From Streptomyces sp. CC208A (lineage in GTDB: Bacteria > Actinomycetota > Actinomycetes > Streptomycetales > Streptomycetaceae), in assembly GCF_030010625.1 (NCBI RefSeq), contig NZ_JASCXN010000008.1, forward strand, positions 1-64,000: a stretch of 64,000 nucleotides of DNA, in the 5' to 3' direction. Position numbers and translations under genes: made by a program. Positions 38,166 to 46,886 of this stretch are shown piece by piece. A model generated the notes under the pieces. The model ran no database searches, had not been told where the DNA came from, and worked only from the letters and a program-made list of their open reading frames with translations. Position 1 is the first letter of the stretch. Each line of letters opens with the position of its first letter.

Positions 38166-38948
38166 ATGATCGACGTGATCGACGACCGCCCCGGCGACGC
38201 GGGCCCCGAGCCCCGCGCACCCGCCCCCGACCCGGACCCCGGACCCGCGCGGGTCGACGTCGACCTGTGGCAGCTCCGGGTGGACCACGTCTCCGAGGAC
38301 GACCTCGACCCCTCCGAACTCGACGCCGAGGAGCGCGCCCGGCTCACCGCCCCCCTCCGCGTGGCGGACCGCCTCCGGTACGGCGTCGGCCACATCGCCC
38401 TGCGCCGCCTCCTGGCACCCCGCCTGGGCGTCGCGCCCGCGGCGATCACGTACCACAGGGAGCCCTGCCCCGGCTGCGGCGCCCTCCACGGCCGCCCGGC
38501 CGTCGTCGGCCCGCCCGGCACCCCGCACTTCTCCCTCTCCCACAGCGGTGGTGTCGTCCTCATCGGCATCGCCGCCCGCCCCGTCGGTGTGGACGTCGAG
38601 ACCTTCCCCAGGGCCGGCACCGCCCGCGAGGTGACCACGGCCCTCCACCCGGGGGAACAGGCCGAGATCGCCGGGGCCGGGTACGCGCCCGAGGTGTTCG
38701 CCCGCGTCTGGTCCCGCAAGGAGGCATACCTCAAGGGGCTCGGCATCGGCGTCGCCCGCTCCCTGGACAAGGACTACCTCGGCGAGCGCGATCCCTCCGC
38801 CCTCCCCGGCGGCTGGGACGTCCGGAGCGTGCCCACCGCCGACGGCCACGCGGCGGCCGTCGCCGTCGCGGGAACCCTGGGACTGCTCCGTACGGGGTGG
38901 CTCCCGGCCTCCTTCGTCACCGCCGGGGCCGTCGGCGAACCGGCCTGA
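38166..38948 (+). CDS. 4'-phosphopantetheinyl transferase, Sfp type
   Basis: A 260-residue enzyme with the Sfp signatures: PHFSLSHSGG, GVDVE (magnesium-binding acidic residues) and WSRKEAYLKGLG. It moves phosphopantetheine from CoA onto carrier proteins of fatty acid, polyketide or nonribosomal peptide synthesis. ATG 38166 lies 24 bases after the kinase gene without a clear ribosome site; GTG 38178 is an alternative. An extended Pro/Asp-rich N-terminus precedes the family core, which begins at DLWQL. No carrier protein, PKS or NRPS gene is in the window, so its partners are elsewhere. Confidence 0.9.
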   Translation: MIDVIDDRPGDAGPEPRAPAPDPDPGPARVDVDLWQLRVDHVSEDDLDPSELDAEERARLTAPLRVADRLRYGVGHIALRRLLAPRLGVAPAAITYHREPCPGCGALHGRPAVVGPPGTPHFSLSHSGGVVLIGIAARPVGVDVETFPRAGTAREVTTALHPGEQAEIAGAGYAPEVFARVWSRKEAYLKGLGIGVARSLDKDYLGERDPSALPGGWDVRSVPTADGHAAAVAVAGTLGLLRTGWLPASFVTAGAVGEPA

Positions 38949-39050
38949 GCTGGGACGACGCGTCGGTGTGAAGCTGAACTGCGAGCGCGCTTAAGAAAAC
39001 CTCGATGGACCGCGGGCCCTCGGTACGGAAGATTCTCCTCCGAGGATCTT

Positions 39051-39068
39051 GGGCACGCGCGCGTGCCC
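39051..39068. promoter_or_regulatory. 18-bp perfect palindrome upstream of tdh
   Basis: GGGCACGCGCGCGTGCCC reads the same on both strands. It lies 37 bases before the threonine dehydrogenase start and 102 bases after the transferase gene. An imperfect inverted repeat (AAGATTC...GATCTT) sits just upstream at 39029-39050. It could be an operator for tdh-kbl or the stem of a terminator for the upstream gene. Confidence 0.45.
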
Positions 39069-39104
39069 TGACCCGTACATCACAGGACGCGCACGTCGGG
39101 AGCC

Positions 39105-40145
39105 GTGGCATTGAAGGCATTGGTCAAGCTGAAGGCGGAGCCGGGACTCTGGCTCACGGACGTGCCCGAGCCGGAGACCGGCCCGGGGGACGTACTGATC
39201 AAGGTCAAGCGGACCGGTATCTGCGGTACGGACCTGCACATCCGTTCCTGGGACGGCTGGGCGCAGAAGACCATCGCCACGCCGATGACCATCGGCCACG
39301 AGTTCGTCGGCGAGGTCGTCTCCGTCGGGCGTGACGTCTCCGACATCGCCGTCGGCGACCTGGTCAGCGGCGAGGGCCACCTCGTCTGCGGCAAGTGCCG
39401 CAACTGTCTCGCCGGCCGCCGCCACCTCTGCCGCGCCACCATCGGCCTCGGCGTGGGCCGCGACGGCGCCTTCGCCGAGTACGTGGCGCTGCCCGCCTCC
39501 AACGTGTGGGTGCACCGCGTCCCGGTCGACCTCGACGTCGCCGCGATCTTCGACCCCTTCGGCAACGCCGTCCACACCGCGCTCTCCTTCCCGCTGGTCG
39601 GCGAGGACGTCCTGGTCACGGGTGCCGGCCCGATCGGCATCATGGCCGCCGCCGTCGCCAAGCACGCCGGCGCCCGCAACGTCGTCATCACCGACGTCAG
39701 CGAGGAGCGCCTCGACCTCGCCCGCAAGGCCGGTGTCACCCTCGCCCTGAACGTCGCCGAGAAGACCATCGCCGACGGCCAGCGCACCCTCGGGCTCAAG
39801 GAGGGCTTCGACGTCGGCCTGGAGATGTCCGGCAACCCGCACGCCATGCGCGACATGATCGCCAACATGACCCACGGCGGAAAGATCGCCATGCTCGGCC
39901 TGCCGAGCGAGGACTTCGCCGTCGACTGGGCGAGGATCGTCACCTCGATGATCACGATCAAGGGCATCTACGGCCGCGAGATGTTCGAGACCTGGTACGC
40001 CATGTCCGTCCTCCTGGAGGGCGGGCTCGACCTCTCCCCGGTCATCACCGGCCGGTACCACTACAGCGACTACGAGGCCGCCTTCGACGACGCGGCCTCC
40101 GGCAAGAGCGGCAAGATCATCCTCGACTGGACTGCGGGAGCCTGA
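39105..40145 (+). CDS. tdh: L-threonine 3-dehydrogenase
   Basis: A 346-residue zinc-dependent, NAD-linked medium-chain dehydrogenase. [17 protein letters not shown] and [10 protein letters not shown] hold catalytic zinc ligands. The structural-zinc cysteines lie in [15 protein letters not shown], and [19 protein letters not shown] binds [14 protein letters not shown] is characteristic of threonine dehydrogenases. It oxidises threonine to 2-amino-3-oxobutanoate, which the next gene product cleaves. GTG 39105 with GGAG before it starts the family-typical sequence. kbl follows three bases after the stop. Confidence 0.95.
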   Translation: MALKALVKLKAEPGLWLTDVPEPETGPGDVLIKVKRTGICGTDLHIRSWDGWAQKTIATPMTIGHEFVGEVVSVGRDVSDIAVGDLVSGEGHLVCGKCRNCLAGRRHLCRATIGLGVGRDGAFAEYVALPASNVWVHRVPVDLDVAAIFDPFGNAVHTALSFPLVGEDVLVTGAGPIGIMAAAVAKHAGARNVVITDVSEERLDLARKAGVTLALNVAEKTIADGQRTLGLKEGFDVGLEMSGNPHAMRDMIANMTHGGKIAMLGLPSEDFAVDWARIVTSMITIKGIYGREMFETWYAMSVLLEGGLDLSPVITGRYHYSDYEAAFDDAASGKSGKIILDWTAGA

Positions 40146-40148
40146 CCC

Positions 40149-41348
40149 ATGTTCGATTCCGTACGCGACGACGTCCGCGCCACCCTCGACGAGATCCGGG
40201 CGGCCGGCCTGCACAAGCCCGAGCGGGTCATCGGCACCCCCCAGTCGGCGACCGTCGAGGTCACCGCAGGCGGCCGTCCGGGCGAGGTGCTGAACTTCTG
40301 TGCCAACAACTACCTGGGCCTCGCCGACCACCCCGAGGTCGTCGCCGCCGCCCACGCGGCCCTCGACCGCTGGGGCTACGGCATGGCCTCCGTCCGCTTC
40401 ATCTGCGGCACGCAGGAGGTGCACAAGGAGCTGGAGGCCCGTATCTCGGCCTTCCTCGGCCAGGAGGACACGATCCTCTACTCCTCCTGCTTCGACGCCA
40501 ACGGCGGCGTCTTCGAGACCCTCCTCGGCGCCGAGGACGCGGTCATCTCCGACGCCCTCAACCACGCCTCCATCATCGACGGCATCCGCCTCTCCAAGGC
40601 CCGCCGCTTCCGCTACGCCAACCGCGACATGGCCGACCTGGAGCAGCAGCTCAAGGAGGCCACCGAGGGCGGCGCCCGGCGCAAGCTGATCGTCACCGAC
40701 GGCGTCTTCTCCATGGACGGCTACGTCGCCCCGCTGGACGAGATCTGCGACCTGGCCGAGCGCTACGACGCCATGGTCATGGTCGACGACTCGCACGCCG
40801 TCGGCTTCGTCGGCGCCGGCGGCCGCGGCACCCCCGAGCTGCACGGCGTCATGGACCGCGTCGACATCATCACCGGCACCCTCGGCAAGGCCCTCGGCGG
40901 CGCCTCCGGCGGCTACGTCGCGGCCCGCGCCGAGATCGTCGCCCTGCTGCGCCAGCGCTCCCGCCCGTACCTCTTCTCCAACACCCTCGCCCCGGTCATC
41001 GCCGCCGCCTCCCTCAAGGTCCTCGACCTCCTGGAGTCCGCCGGCGACCTGCGCGAGCGCCTGAACGCCAACACGAAGCTGTTCCGCACCCGCATGACCG
41101 AGGAGGGCTTCGACATCCTCCCCGGCGACCACGCCATCGCCCCCGTCATGATCGGCGACGCGGCGGAGGCCGGGAAGATGGCCGAGCTGCTCCTGGAGCG
41201 CGGCGTGTACGTGATCGGCTTCTCGTACCCGGTCGTCCCGCAGGGCCAGGCCCGCATCCGCGTCCAGCTCTCGGCCGCCCACTCCACCGAGGACGTGAAC
41301 CGCGCGGTGGACGCCTTCGTGGCGGCCCGCGCCGAGCTCCGCGGCTGA
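40149..41348 (+). CDS. kbl: Glycine C-acetyltransferase (2-amino-3-ketobutyrate CoA ligase)
   Basis: A 399-residue PLP enzyme of the alpha-oxoamine synthase family at normal length. It has [15 protein letters not shown], the [19 protein letters not shown] region, and [30 protein letters not shown] contains the PLP-binding Lys. It converts 2-amino-3-oxobutanoate and CoA to glycine and acetyl-CoA, completing threonine breakdown with tdh. ATG 40149 is three bases after the tdh stop, so the operon is tight. A large palindromic element just after the stop probably ends the transcript. Confidence 0.95.
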   Translation: MFDSVRDDVRATLDEIRAAGLHKPERVIGTPQSATVEVTAGGRPGEVLNFCANNYLGLADHPEVVAAAHAALDRWGYGMASVRFICGTQEVHKELEARISAFLGQEDTILYSSCFDANGGVFETLLGAEDAVISDALNHASIIDGIRLSKARRFRYANRDMADLEQQLKEATEGGARRKLIVTDGVFSMDGYVAPLDEICDLAERYDAMVMVDDSHAVGFVGAGGRGTPELHGVMDRVDIITGTLGKALGGASGGYVAARAEIVALLRQRSRPYLFSNTLAPVIAAASLKVLDLLESAGDLRERLNANTKLFRTRMTEEGFDILPGDHAIAPVMIGDAAEAGKMAELLLERGVYVIGFSYPVVPQGQARIRVQLSAAHSTEDVNRAVDAFVAARAELRG

Positions 41349-41365
41349 GCTCTGGATCAGGGATC

Positions 41366-41430
41366 TTGGATCCAATATCCCGAATCCCCTCTCCAGAATT
41401 CTGGATCCAGGATTCCGGATATTGGATCCA
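41366..41430. repeat. GGATCC-rich nested hairpin, copy 2
   Basis: Three nested inverted repeats lie between kbl and the LysR gene. The outer arms are TGGATCCAATATCC at 41367-41380 and its complement at 41417-41430. The middle arms are GAATCC at 41382-41387 and GGATTC at 41410-41415. The centre is the perfect palindrome TCCAGAATTCTGGA at 41392-41405. Composition and GGATCC cores match the 34.9 kb element. It may act as a terminator for tdh-kbl. Confidence 0.75.
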
Positions 41431-41481
41431 CAACCCAGACCAGGGGCATGAGCGCCGCCCCCGGCCTGGGAGACTAGGCAC

Positions 41482-42414
41482 ATGATCGAAGCACGGCGGT
41501 TGCACATCCTCCGTGCGGTGGCCGACCACCGCACGGTCACGGCGGCGGCCGCCGCGCTCTACCTCACCCCCTCCGCCGTCTCCCAGCAGCTCGCCGCCCT
41601 GGAGCAGGAGACGGGCCACCGCCTTGTGGACCGCAGCGCGCGGGGGGCCAGGCTCACGCCGGCCGGCGAGATCCTGCTGAACCACGCCAACGCCGTGCTC
41701 GCCCAGCTGGAGCGGGCGGAGGCGGAGCTCGCCGCCTACGGCTCCGGCGAGGCGGGGACGGTCACGGTGGCGGCGTTCGCCACCGGCATCGGGCTGGTCG
41801 TCGCACCGGCCATCGCGGACCTCGCCGGCACCTCGCCCGGCATCCGGGTCAGGGTGCGGGACGCCGAGGGCGACGAGAGCCTGCTGATGGTCCTGGACCG
41901 GCAGGTGGACGTGGCCGTGGCGGTCGAGTACCGGGGAGCGCCGGGCGAGGACGACGACCGCCTCACCCGGGTCCCGCTCTACGCGGAACCCTTCGACGCG
42001 GTGCTTCCGCCCGGCCACCCCCTCGGGGGCAGCGACCGGATCGTCCTCGCCGACCTCGCCAAGGACGCCTGGATCGGCCAGTCCGCGGGCAACCCCTGTC
42101 ACGACGTCACCGTCCTGGCCTGCGAGTACGCCGGGTTCGCACCCCGCTTCGAGCACGTCTCGGACGACTTCAGGGCCGTTGTCGCGCTCGCCGCCGCAGG
42201 CGCAGGAGTGGCCCTCGTGCCCCGCTCGGCCCTGCGTGGCATGGACCTCACGGACGTCGGGATCCGGCCCGTGGACGGCGTCGCCCCCACCCGCCGCGTC
42301 TTCGCCGCCGTACGCCGGGGCGCCGAGGACCACCCCCTCATCCGCCCCGTCCTGACGGCTCTCCGCGCCGCCGCGGCCCCGGGCGCCGGAACCCCCTGGA
42401 ACCCGTCCCCCTGA
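41482..42414 (+). CDS. LysR-family transcriptional regulator
   Basis: A 310-residue regulator. The N-terminal winged helix (EARRLHILRAVADHRTVTAA to LTPSAVSQQLAALEQETGH) binds DNA. A linker helix and a two-lobed effector domain from about residue 90 (TVTVAAFATGIGLVVAPAIA) follow. ATG 41482 begins directly with the helix-turn-helix. LysR genes often lie next to their targets; here the flanking genes are kbl upstream on the same strand and a convergent phosphatase, so no divergent target is visible. The effector cannot be inferred. Confidence 0.9.
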   Translation: MIEARRLHILRAVADHRTVTAAAAALYLTPSAVSQQLAALEQETGHRLVDRSARGARLTPAGEILLNHANAVLAQLERAEAELAAYGSGEAGTVTVAAFATGIGLVVAPAIADLAGTSPGIRVRVRDAEGDESLLMVLDRQVDVAVAVEYRGAPGEDDDRLTRVPLYAEPFDAVLPPGHPLGGSDRIVLADLAKDAWIGQSAGNPCHDVTVLACEYAGFAPRFEHVSDDFRAVVALAAAGAGVALVPRSALRGMDLTDVGIRPVDGVAPTRRVFAAVRRGAEDHPLIRPVLTALRAAAAPGAGTPWNPSP

Positions 42415-42430
42415 CCGGCCGACGGAGTGC

Positions 42431-43765
42431 TCAGCCGACCTCCTCGGAGCGGGGGGTGACACGGGCGGCGAGGAGGGCGACGTCGTCCTCGAAGGTGCCG
42501 CCGCGGGCTTCGACGAGGGCGTCGACGAGGTCGGGCAGCGGCCTGCCGACGTAGGTGGCGGCGATGCCGGCCGCCTTGCCCATGCCGGTGTCGATCGGCT
42601 CGCCGCGCTGTTCCACCAGGCCGTCGGTGTGCAGGAGCAGGATGCTGCCGACCGGGAGGGGTTCCTCGTGGTCGGGGCGGGGCAGGTCGGGGTCGACGCC
42701 GAGGGGCAGACCCGTGTCGGCGTGCAGATAGCGGGCTTCGTGGCCGGGTGTGACCAGGAGCGGGGGGAGGTGGCCGGCGCTGGCCCACTGCAGGCGGCGG
42801 CCGGGGCCCTCGGGTGCGAGGCGGGCGATGATGACGGTGGCCATGGGGCCGCCGTGCAGTTCGTGCAGCACGACGTCGAGCCGGTGCAGGATGCGGCTGG
42901 GCGGCTCCTGTTCGTCGAAGGCGATCACCCGGAGCATGTTGCTGATCTGGCTCATCACGGTGGCCGCCGGGATGCCGTGACCCATGACGTCGCCGAGCAT
43001 CAGGCACGGGACGCGGTCGGGCAGGTGGATGAGGTCGTACCAGTCGCCGCCGATCCGCGGCGCCTCGGTGGAGGGCTGGTAGTGGGCGTGCAGCTCAAGG
43101 CCGTCCAGGCGCGGCATGTCCGGGAGCAGGCGCCGCTGGAACTCCTCGGTGGCCCGGCGCAGCTGCTCGTACAGGCGGGCGTTCTCGATCGCCACGCCGG
43201 CGGCGCTGGCCAGGGCGGTGACGACGGCCTCGTCGTCGTCCGTGAACGGGCCGCCGTCGGTCTTGTCCGCCAGGTACAGGTTCCCGTAGACGGTGTTGCG
43301 GACCCGGATCGGCACCCCCAGGAGGGTGCTCATCCGCGGATGCCCCTCCGGGAACCCGGCGGCGTGCGGGTGATGGGCCAGGTCCTCCACGCGCAGCGGC
43401 GCCGGGTCACGGACCAGGTCACCGAGCAGGCCGGTGCCGTGCGGGAGCGTGCCGCTGAGCCGGGCGGTCAGGTCCGCCCCGAACCCGGACGTGATCAGGT
43501 CGGTGAAAGCGCCGCCCCCGCCGAGCACGCCCAGGGCGGCGTAGCGGGCCCCGACCAGCTGCCGCGCCGTGCCGATGATCTTGTGGAGGACCAGGTTGAG
43601 GTTCAGCTCGCGGCTGATCGCCAGGACCGAGTCCAGCAGGTCCTGCATCCGCCCGTGCGCCCGGGCGAGCTGGCGCAGCCCCTGCTCCAGCCGGTCCAGG
43701 TTCTCTTCCCCGAGGCTCTTCGCCGGCGAGGCGGATCGGCCCGGCCCCTTGTCCTCCTGGCTCAT
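42431..43765 (-). CDS. GAF-domain PP2C-type (SpoIIE/RsbU) phosphatase
   Basis: A 444-residue cytoplasmic protein. A coiled N-terminus (LDRLEQGLRQLARAHGRMQD) leads into a GAF domain (about residues 45-205, with GVPIRVRNTVYGNLYLADK). A PPM phosphatase domain follows (about 215-440). Its metal-binding aspartates lie in GGDWYDL, LGDVMGHG, LHTDGLVE and EDDVALLA. Proteins of this layout dephosphorylate anti-sigma-factor antagonists in partner-switching control of sigma factors; Streptomyces has dozens. No anti-sigma or antagonist gene is adjacent. ATG 43765 is used. The signal sensed by the GAF domain is unknown. Confidence 0.9.
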   Translation of the reverse strand: MSQEDKGPGRSASPAKSLGEENLDRLEQGLRQLARAHGRMQDLLDSVLAISRELNLNLVLHKIIGTARQLVGARYAALGVLGGGGAFTDLITSGFGADLTARLSGTLPHGTGLLGDLVRDPAPLRVEDLAHHPHAAGFPEGHPRMSTLLGVPIRVRNTVYGNLYLADKTDGGPFTDDDEAVVTALASAAGVAIENARLYEQLRRATEEFQRRLLPDMPRLDGLELHAHYQPSTEAPRIGGDWYDLIHLPDRVPCLMLGDVMGHGIPAATVMSQISNMLRVIAFDEQEPPSRILHRLDVVLHELHGGPMATVIIARLAPEGPGRRLQWASAGHLPPLLVTPGHEARYLHADTGLPLGVDPDLPRPDHEEPLPVGSILLLHTDGLVEQRGEPIDTGMGKAAGIAATYVGRPLPDLVDALVEARGGTFEDDVALLAARVTPRSEEVG

Positions 43766-43818
43766 ACGGCGCCCCTCTCGTCGAGCGCGGTCGAACGTGA
43801 GCGAAGCCCATCTGTCGT

Positions 43819-44983
43819 CTACCCGCGGCCGGACCTCACATGCTCAGGGCCCGCCTGAGTACCGGCCCGCCGGAGCAGCAGCGGAGTGGCCAGGAGGAGG
43901 GCGCCCGCCGCGGCGAGGGCGGTGCGCGGCCCGGTGACGGCGGCGAGGAGGCCCCACAGGGCGGTCAGGGCGGCGACGGACAGGCCCGCGCTGACCGACC
44001 AGGCGGCCAGGGTGCGGGAGAGCCGGGCGGGATCCGTGTGGCGGAGCCGGTGGGTGGCGAGGACCGGGTCGAACACGCCGCAGCACGCCACCAGGCCGAG
44101 CTGCACCCCCCTCACCACCGCCATCCCGGCGGCGCCGGACGGCACGACCGCGAGCCCCGGCGACCAGCAGGAGCGCAGCACGCCCGCCGTACGGAGCACG
44201 CGACCGTCACCGAACCGGGCCACCAGCCGGGGAGCCAGCCGCGAGCCGACGAGCCCGCCGACGCACGGCGCCGCGAAGACGAGGCCGTACTGCAAAGGGG
44301 AGAAGCCCAGGTCGCGCAGGAGGAGCATGGCGAGCAGCGGCTCGGAGGCCATGATCGGACCGTTGACCGCGATCGCGTCCCTCCGGGCGCCGCACCGGTT
44401 CCGGCTCCGTCCCGCCGATGGAGCGGATGCCCAGGGCGGAGAGGAGATGACTGCAGGCATCGGCGAGGATCGTCGTCACCGGCCCGAAGAGCCCGATCGC
44501 GGCGCCGCCGAGCGGCGGCCCGGCCATCGAGGCCGTCCAGTTCGTGGCCTCGAAGCGGCTGTTCGCGACGAGGAGGTCGTCCGGCGGCACCAGCCCCCTC
44601 AGGAGGGCGCCGCTCGCCGCGCGGAACGCGATGTCCGCCGCCGCGACGGCCACGGAGACCACGAGGAGCTGGGCGAAGCCCAGCCACCCCAGCAGATACG
44701 CGGCGGGGACGCTGGCCAGCGCCCCGAACCGGACCAGGTCCCTCGTGACCATGACGGGCCGCTTGCGCCGGAACTCCACCCACGGCCCGAGCGGCACCGC
44801 GAGCACCGCCCCCACCGCTCGCCCCGCCGCCGCCGGCGCCGCGACCTGCGCCGGACCCGAGTCCAGCACGACCACCGCCAGCAGCGGAAAGGCGCCGAAA
44901 CCGAGCCACGTCCCGTACGTGCTCACCGCGTACGCGGCCCACAGCTGGCCGAACCGCCCTCCCAGCGACCGCCGCGCCACCAC
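43819..44983 (-). pseudogene. MFS drug-exporter-like gene with internal deletion and frameshift
   Basis: The N-terminal half (GTG 44983; GQLWAAYAVSTYGTWLGFGA, then RFEATNWTASMAGPPLGGAA, then IRSIGGTEPEPVR) reads as an MFS exporter. The C-terminal half (VNGPIMASEPLLAMLLLRDL, then VGSRLAPRLVARFGDGRVLR) continues in another frame. At the joint near 44385 about 20 residues of the usual central loop and next helix start are missing. A deletion of a length not divisible by three fits. This is not a homopolymer slip, so the gene is probably dead. No regulator adjoins it. Confidence 0.75.
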
Positions 44984-45077
44984 GCCCCCACCGTCCTTCC
45001 CACTCCACTCCGCCCCGCCCCGGACCGCCGACTCTCCCCGCGCCGGAGCCGCGACCGGCCACCGCGCGGGCCACCCC

Positions 45078-46724
45078 TCAGTCCGCCGAGCGGTGCCAGC
45101 CGGCCGCCTCGACGCGGGCCGCGTCCGACGGCCGGGCCTCGTCGAAGAGGACCCGGCCCGCGCCGTCCAGGACCCGGAGCCCGGTCACGTACACCCCGCG
45201 TCCGACGGTGGGCGAGCCGGTGGCGTACCGGAAGCGGAGGCGGACGGGGGCTCGGTGCGGCAGGTCGGCGGTGAGACGGTGCCAGCACCGGCCGGACCAG
45301 CCGGTGGCCGTGCCGTCCGGGTGGAGGCGCTCGGCCTCCGGCCGGTCGAGCGGGACGGTACGGAAGGGGACGGGGCGGCCGCCGGCCGTGTCCTCCAGGA
45401 CGAGCCGGTCGGTCTCCGGCGCCGTGTCCCACCACAGCAGACAGCTGAACCGGGCCGCGCCCGGACCCGTCGGCGGAAGGGCGAGCGTGGCGCCCTCGGG
45501 GGCCGCCATGCCCGAGAACCAGGCCGTGGCGCCCGCACCGGCCGGAGGGCGTACCGGGATCGCCCGGGCGAGACGGTCGGCGGCCGCCACGCGGGGGGCC
45601 GAGCCGGAACGCCAGGTGCGGACGGGGTGCACCGCGTTGGCGAGGAGGATCAGGAACGCGTCGGCCTCCGGGTCGAGGACCAGACTGGTGCCGGTGAAGC
45701 CGGTGTGCCCCGCGGTGCGCGGCCCGGAGAGGGCGCCCATGTACCAGCGCTGGTCCAGCTCGAAGCCGAGACCGTGCGCGTGACCGGGGAAGGCCGCGTT
45801 GACGTCGGTGAACAGGAGGTCCACGGAGGCGGGGGAGAGGATGCGGACGGAGCCGTACGCGCCGCCGTCGAGGAGCGTCCGGGCCAGGACCGCGAGGTCG
45901 CGGGCGCGGGAGAAGATCCCGGCGTGGCCCGCGACCCCGCCCATCGCGTACGCGTTCTCGTCGTGGACCTCGCCCCGCACCATGCCCCGGTCAAGGCGCG
46001 CCCACGGCCGGCGGGCGTCCTCGGTCGCCGCGGTCTCCGCCCGCCACGAGAGCGGGGGAACGAACCGCGTGCGGTGCATCCCGAGCGGAGCGGTGATCTC
46101 GTCGTGGAGCAGTGTCTCCAGACCGCGACCGGTGATCCGTTCCAGGAGCAGGTGCGACGCGATCAGGTTGAGGTCCGAGTAGCGGTACGCCGAGCCGGGC
46201 GGCGACTCCGGCTCCTCCTCCCGCAGCAGCCGCAGCCGCCCCTCCCGGTCCGGCGCCCTGTACAGCGGCAGCTCCGCCCGGAGCCCCGAGGTGTGCGCGA
46301 GCAGCTGCCGGACCGTGATGCCCGCCTTCCCCGCCCGCCCGAACCCGGGCAGGTACGCGGCGACCCGCTCCCCGAGCTCCAGCGTGCCCCGCTCGACCTC
46401 GCGCACGGCGAGGAGGGAGGTGAAGAGCTTGGTGAGCGAGGCCAGGTCGAAGACCGTGTCGGGGGTCATCGGCACCCGCAGCTCCGGGGGGAGCCCGACC
46501 GCCGTGTCGCTCTCCTCGTCGTACGCGGCCCAGCGCACCGCCCAGCCGACCGCCCGGTGCAGCGCCACCGTCCCGCCCCGCCCGGCGAGCACCACGGCCC
46601 CCGCGCACCACGGATGCACGGGGGAGGGACCGAGGAACCCGCGCAGGTCCTCGACCATGCCCTCCAGCTCCCGTCCGAGCAGCCCGGCCTCCTCCGCCGT
46701 ACCCCACCGCAGCACGCCGTCCAC
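45078..46724 (-). CDS. Serine hydrolase, class C beta-lactamase fold
   Basis: A 548-residue protein. FDLASLTKLFTSLLA contains the SxxK nucleophile (near residue 96), RYSDLNLIASHLL gives the YxN-type element and TAGHTGFTG the HTG element. Together they mark the beta-lactamase/esterase (AmpC, EstB) superfamily. A C-terminal extension of about 150 residues is a beta-rich domain. GTG 46724 is chosen for the GGAAGG site seven bases before it; the frame extends far upstream but without coding character. No signal peptide is evident. It probably hydrolyses a peptide or ester; the substrate is unknown. Divergent from the nitronate monooxygenase-like gene. Confidence 0.85.
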   Translation of the reverse strand: MDGVLRWGTAEEAGLLGRELEGMVEDLRGFLGPSPVHPWCAGAVVLAGRGGTVALHRAVGWAVRWAAYDEESDTAVGLPPELRVPMTPDTVFDLASLTKLFTSLLAVREVERGTLELGERVAAYLPGFGRAGKAGITVRQLLAHTSGLRAELPLYRAPDREGRLRLLREEEPESPPGSAYRYSDLNLIASHLLLERITGRGLETLLHDEITAPLGMHRTRFVPPLSWRAETAATEDARRPWARLDRGMVRGEVHDENAYAMGGVAGHAGIFSRARDLAVLARTLLDGGAYGSVRILSPASVDLLFTDVNAAFPGHAHGLGFELDQRWYMGALSGPRTAGHTGFTGTSLVLDPEADAFLILLANAVHPVRTWRSGSAPRVAAADRLARAIPVRPPAGAGATAWFSGMAAPEGATLALPPTGPGAARFSCLLWWDTAPETDRLVLEDTAGGRPVPFRTVPLDRPEAERLHPDGTATGWSGRCWHRLTADLPHRAPVRLRFRYATGSPTVGRGVYVTGLRVLDGAGRVLFDEARPSDAARVEAAGWHRSAD

Positions 46725-46819
46725 CCGTCCGCCTTCCCGTCCTCCGCCCCGCCCGCCCGTACGGTCCCAGCCTCCCCCGGGCCCGCCCCGTCGGCCCGCA
46801 CCACACCCACAGCCCCCCA

Positions 46820-46847
46820 CCAAAGAATCTGACGCTCCATCAGGAAA
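46820..46847. promoter_or_regulatory. Operator-like inverted repeat shared with the 59.7 kb site, copy 1
   Basis: CCAAAGAATCTGAC at 46820-46833 is identical to the same 14 bases at 59706-59719. Here it continues GCTCCATCAGGA, giving an imperfect TCTGA...TCAGGA inverted repeat. It lies 40 bases upstream of the monooxygenase/acyl-CoA synthetase operon. It resembles TetR-family operators of lipid genes (inference). Confidence 0.6.
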
Positions 46848-46886
46848 CCTCTTCCCTCCGCCACGCCGCTGCGGCATCCTGCGCCC

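Noticed and set aside
38166..38948. The Sfp-type transferase as part of a local biosynthetic cluster
   Set aside because: No carrier protein, PKS or NRPS gene is in the window; its neighbours are a kinase and threonine degradation.
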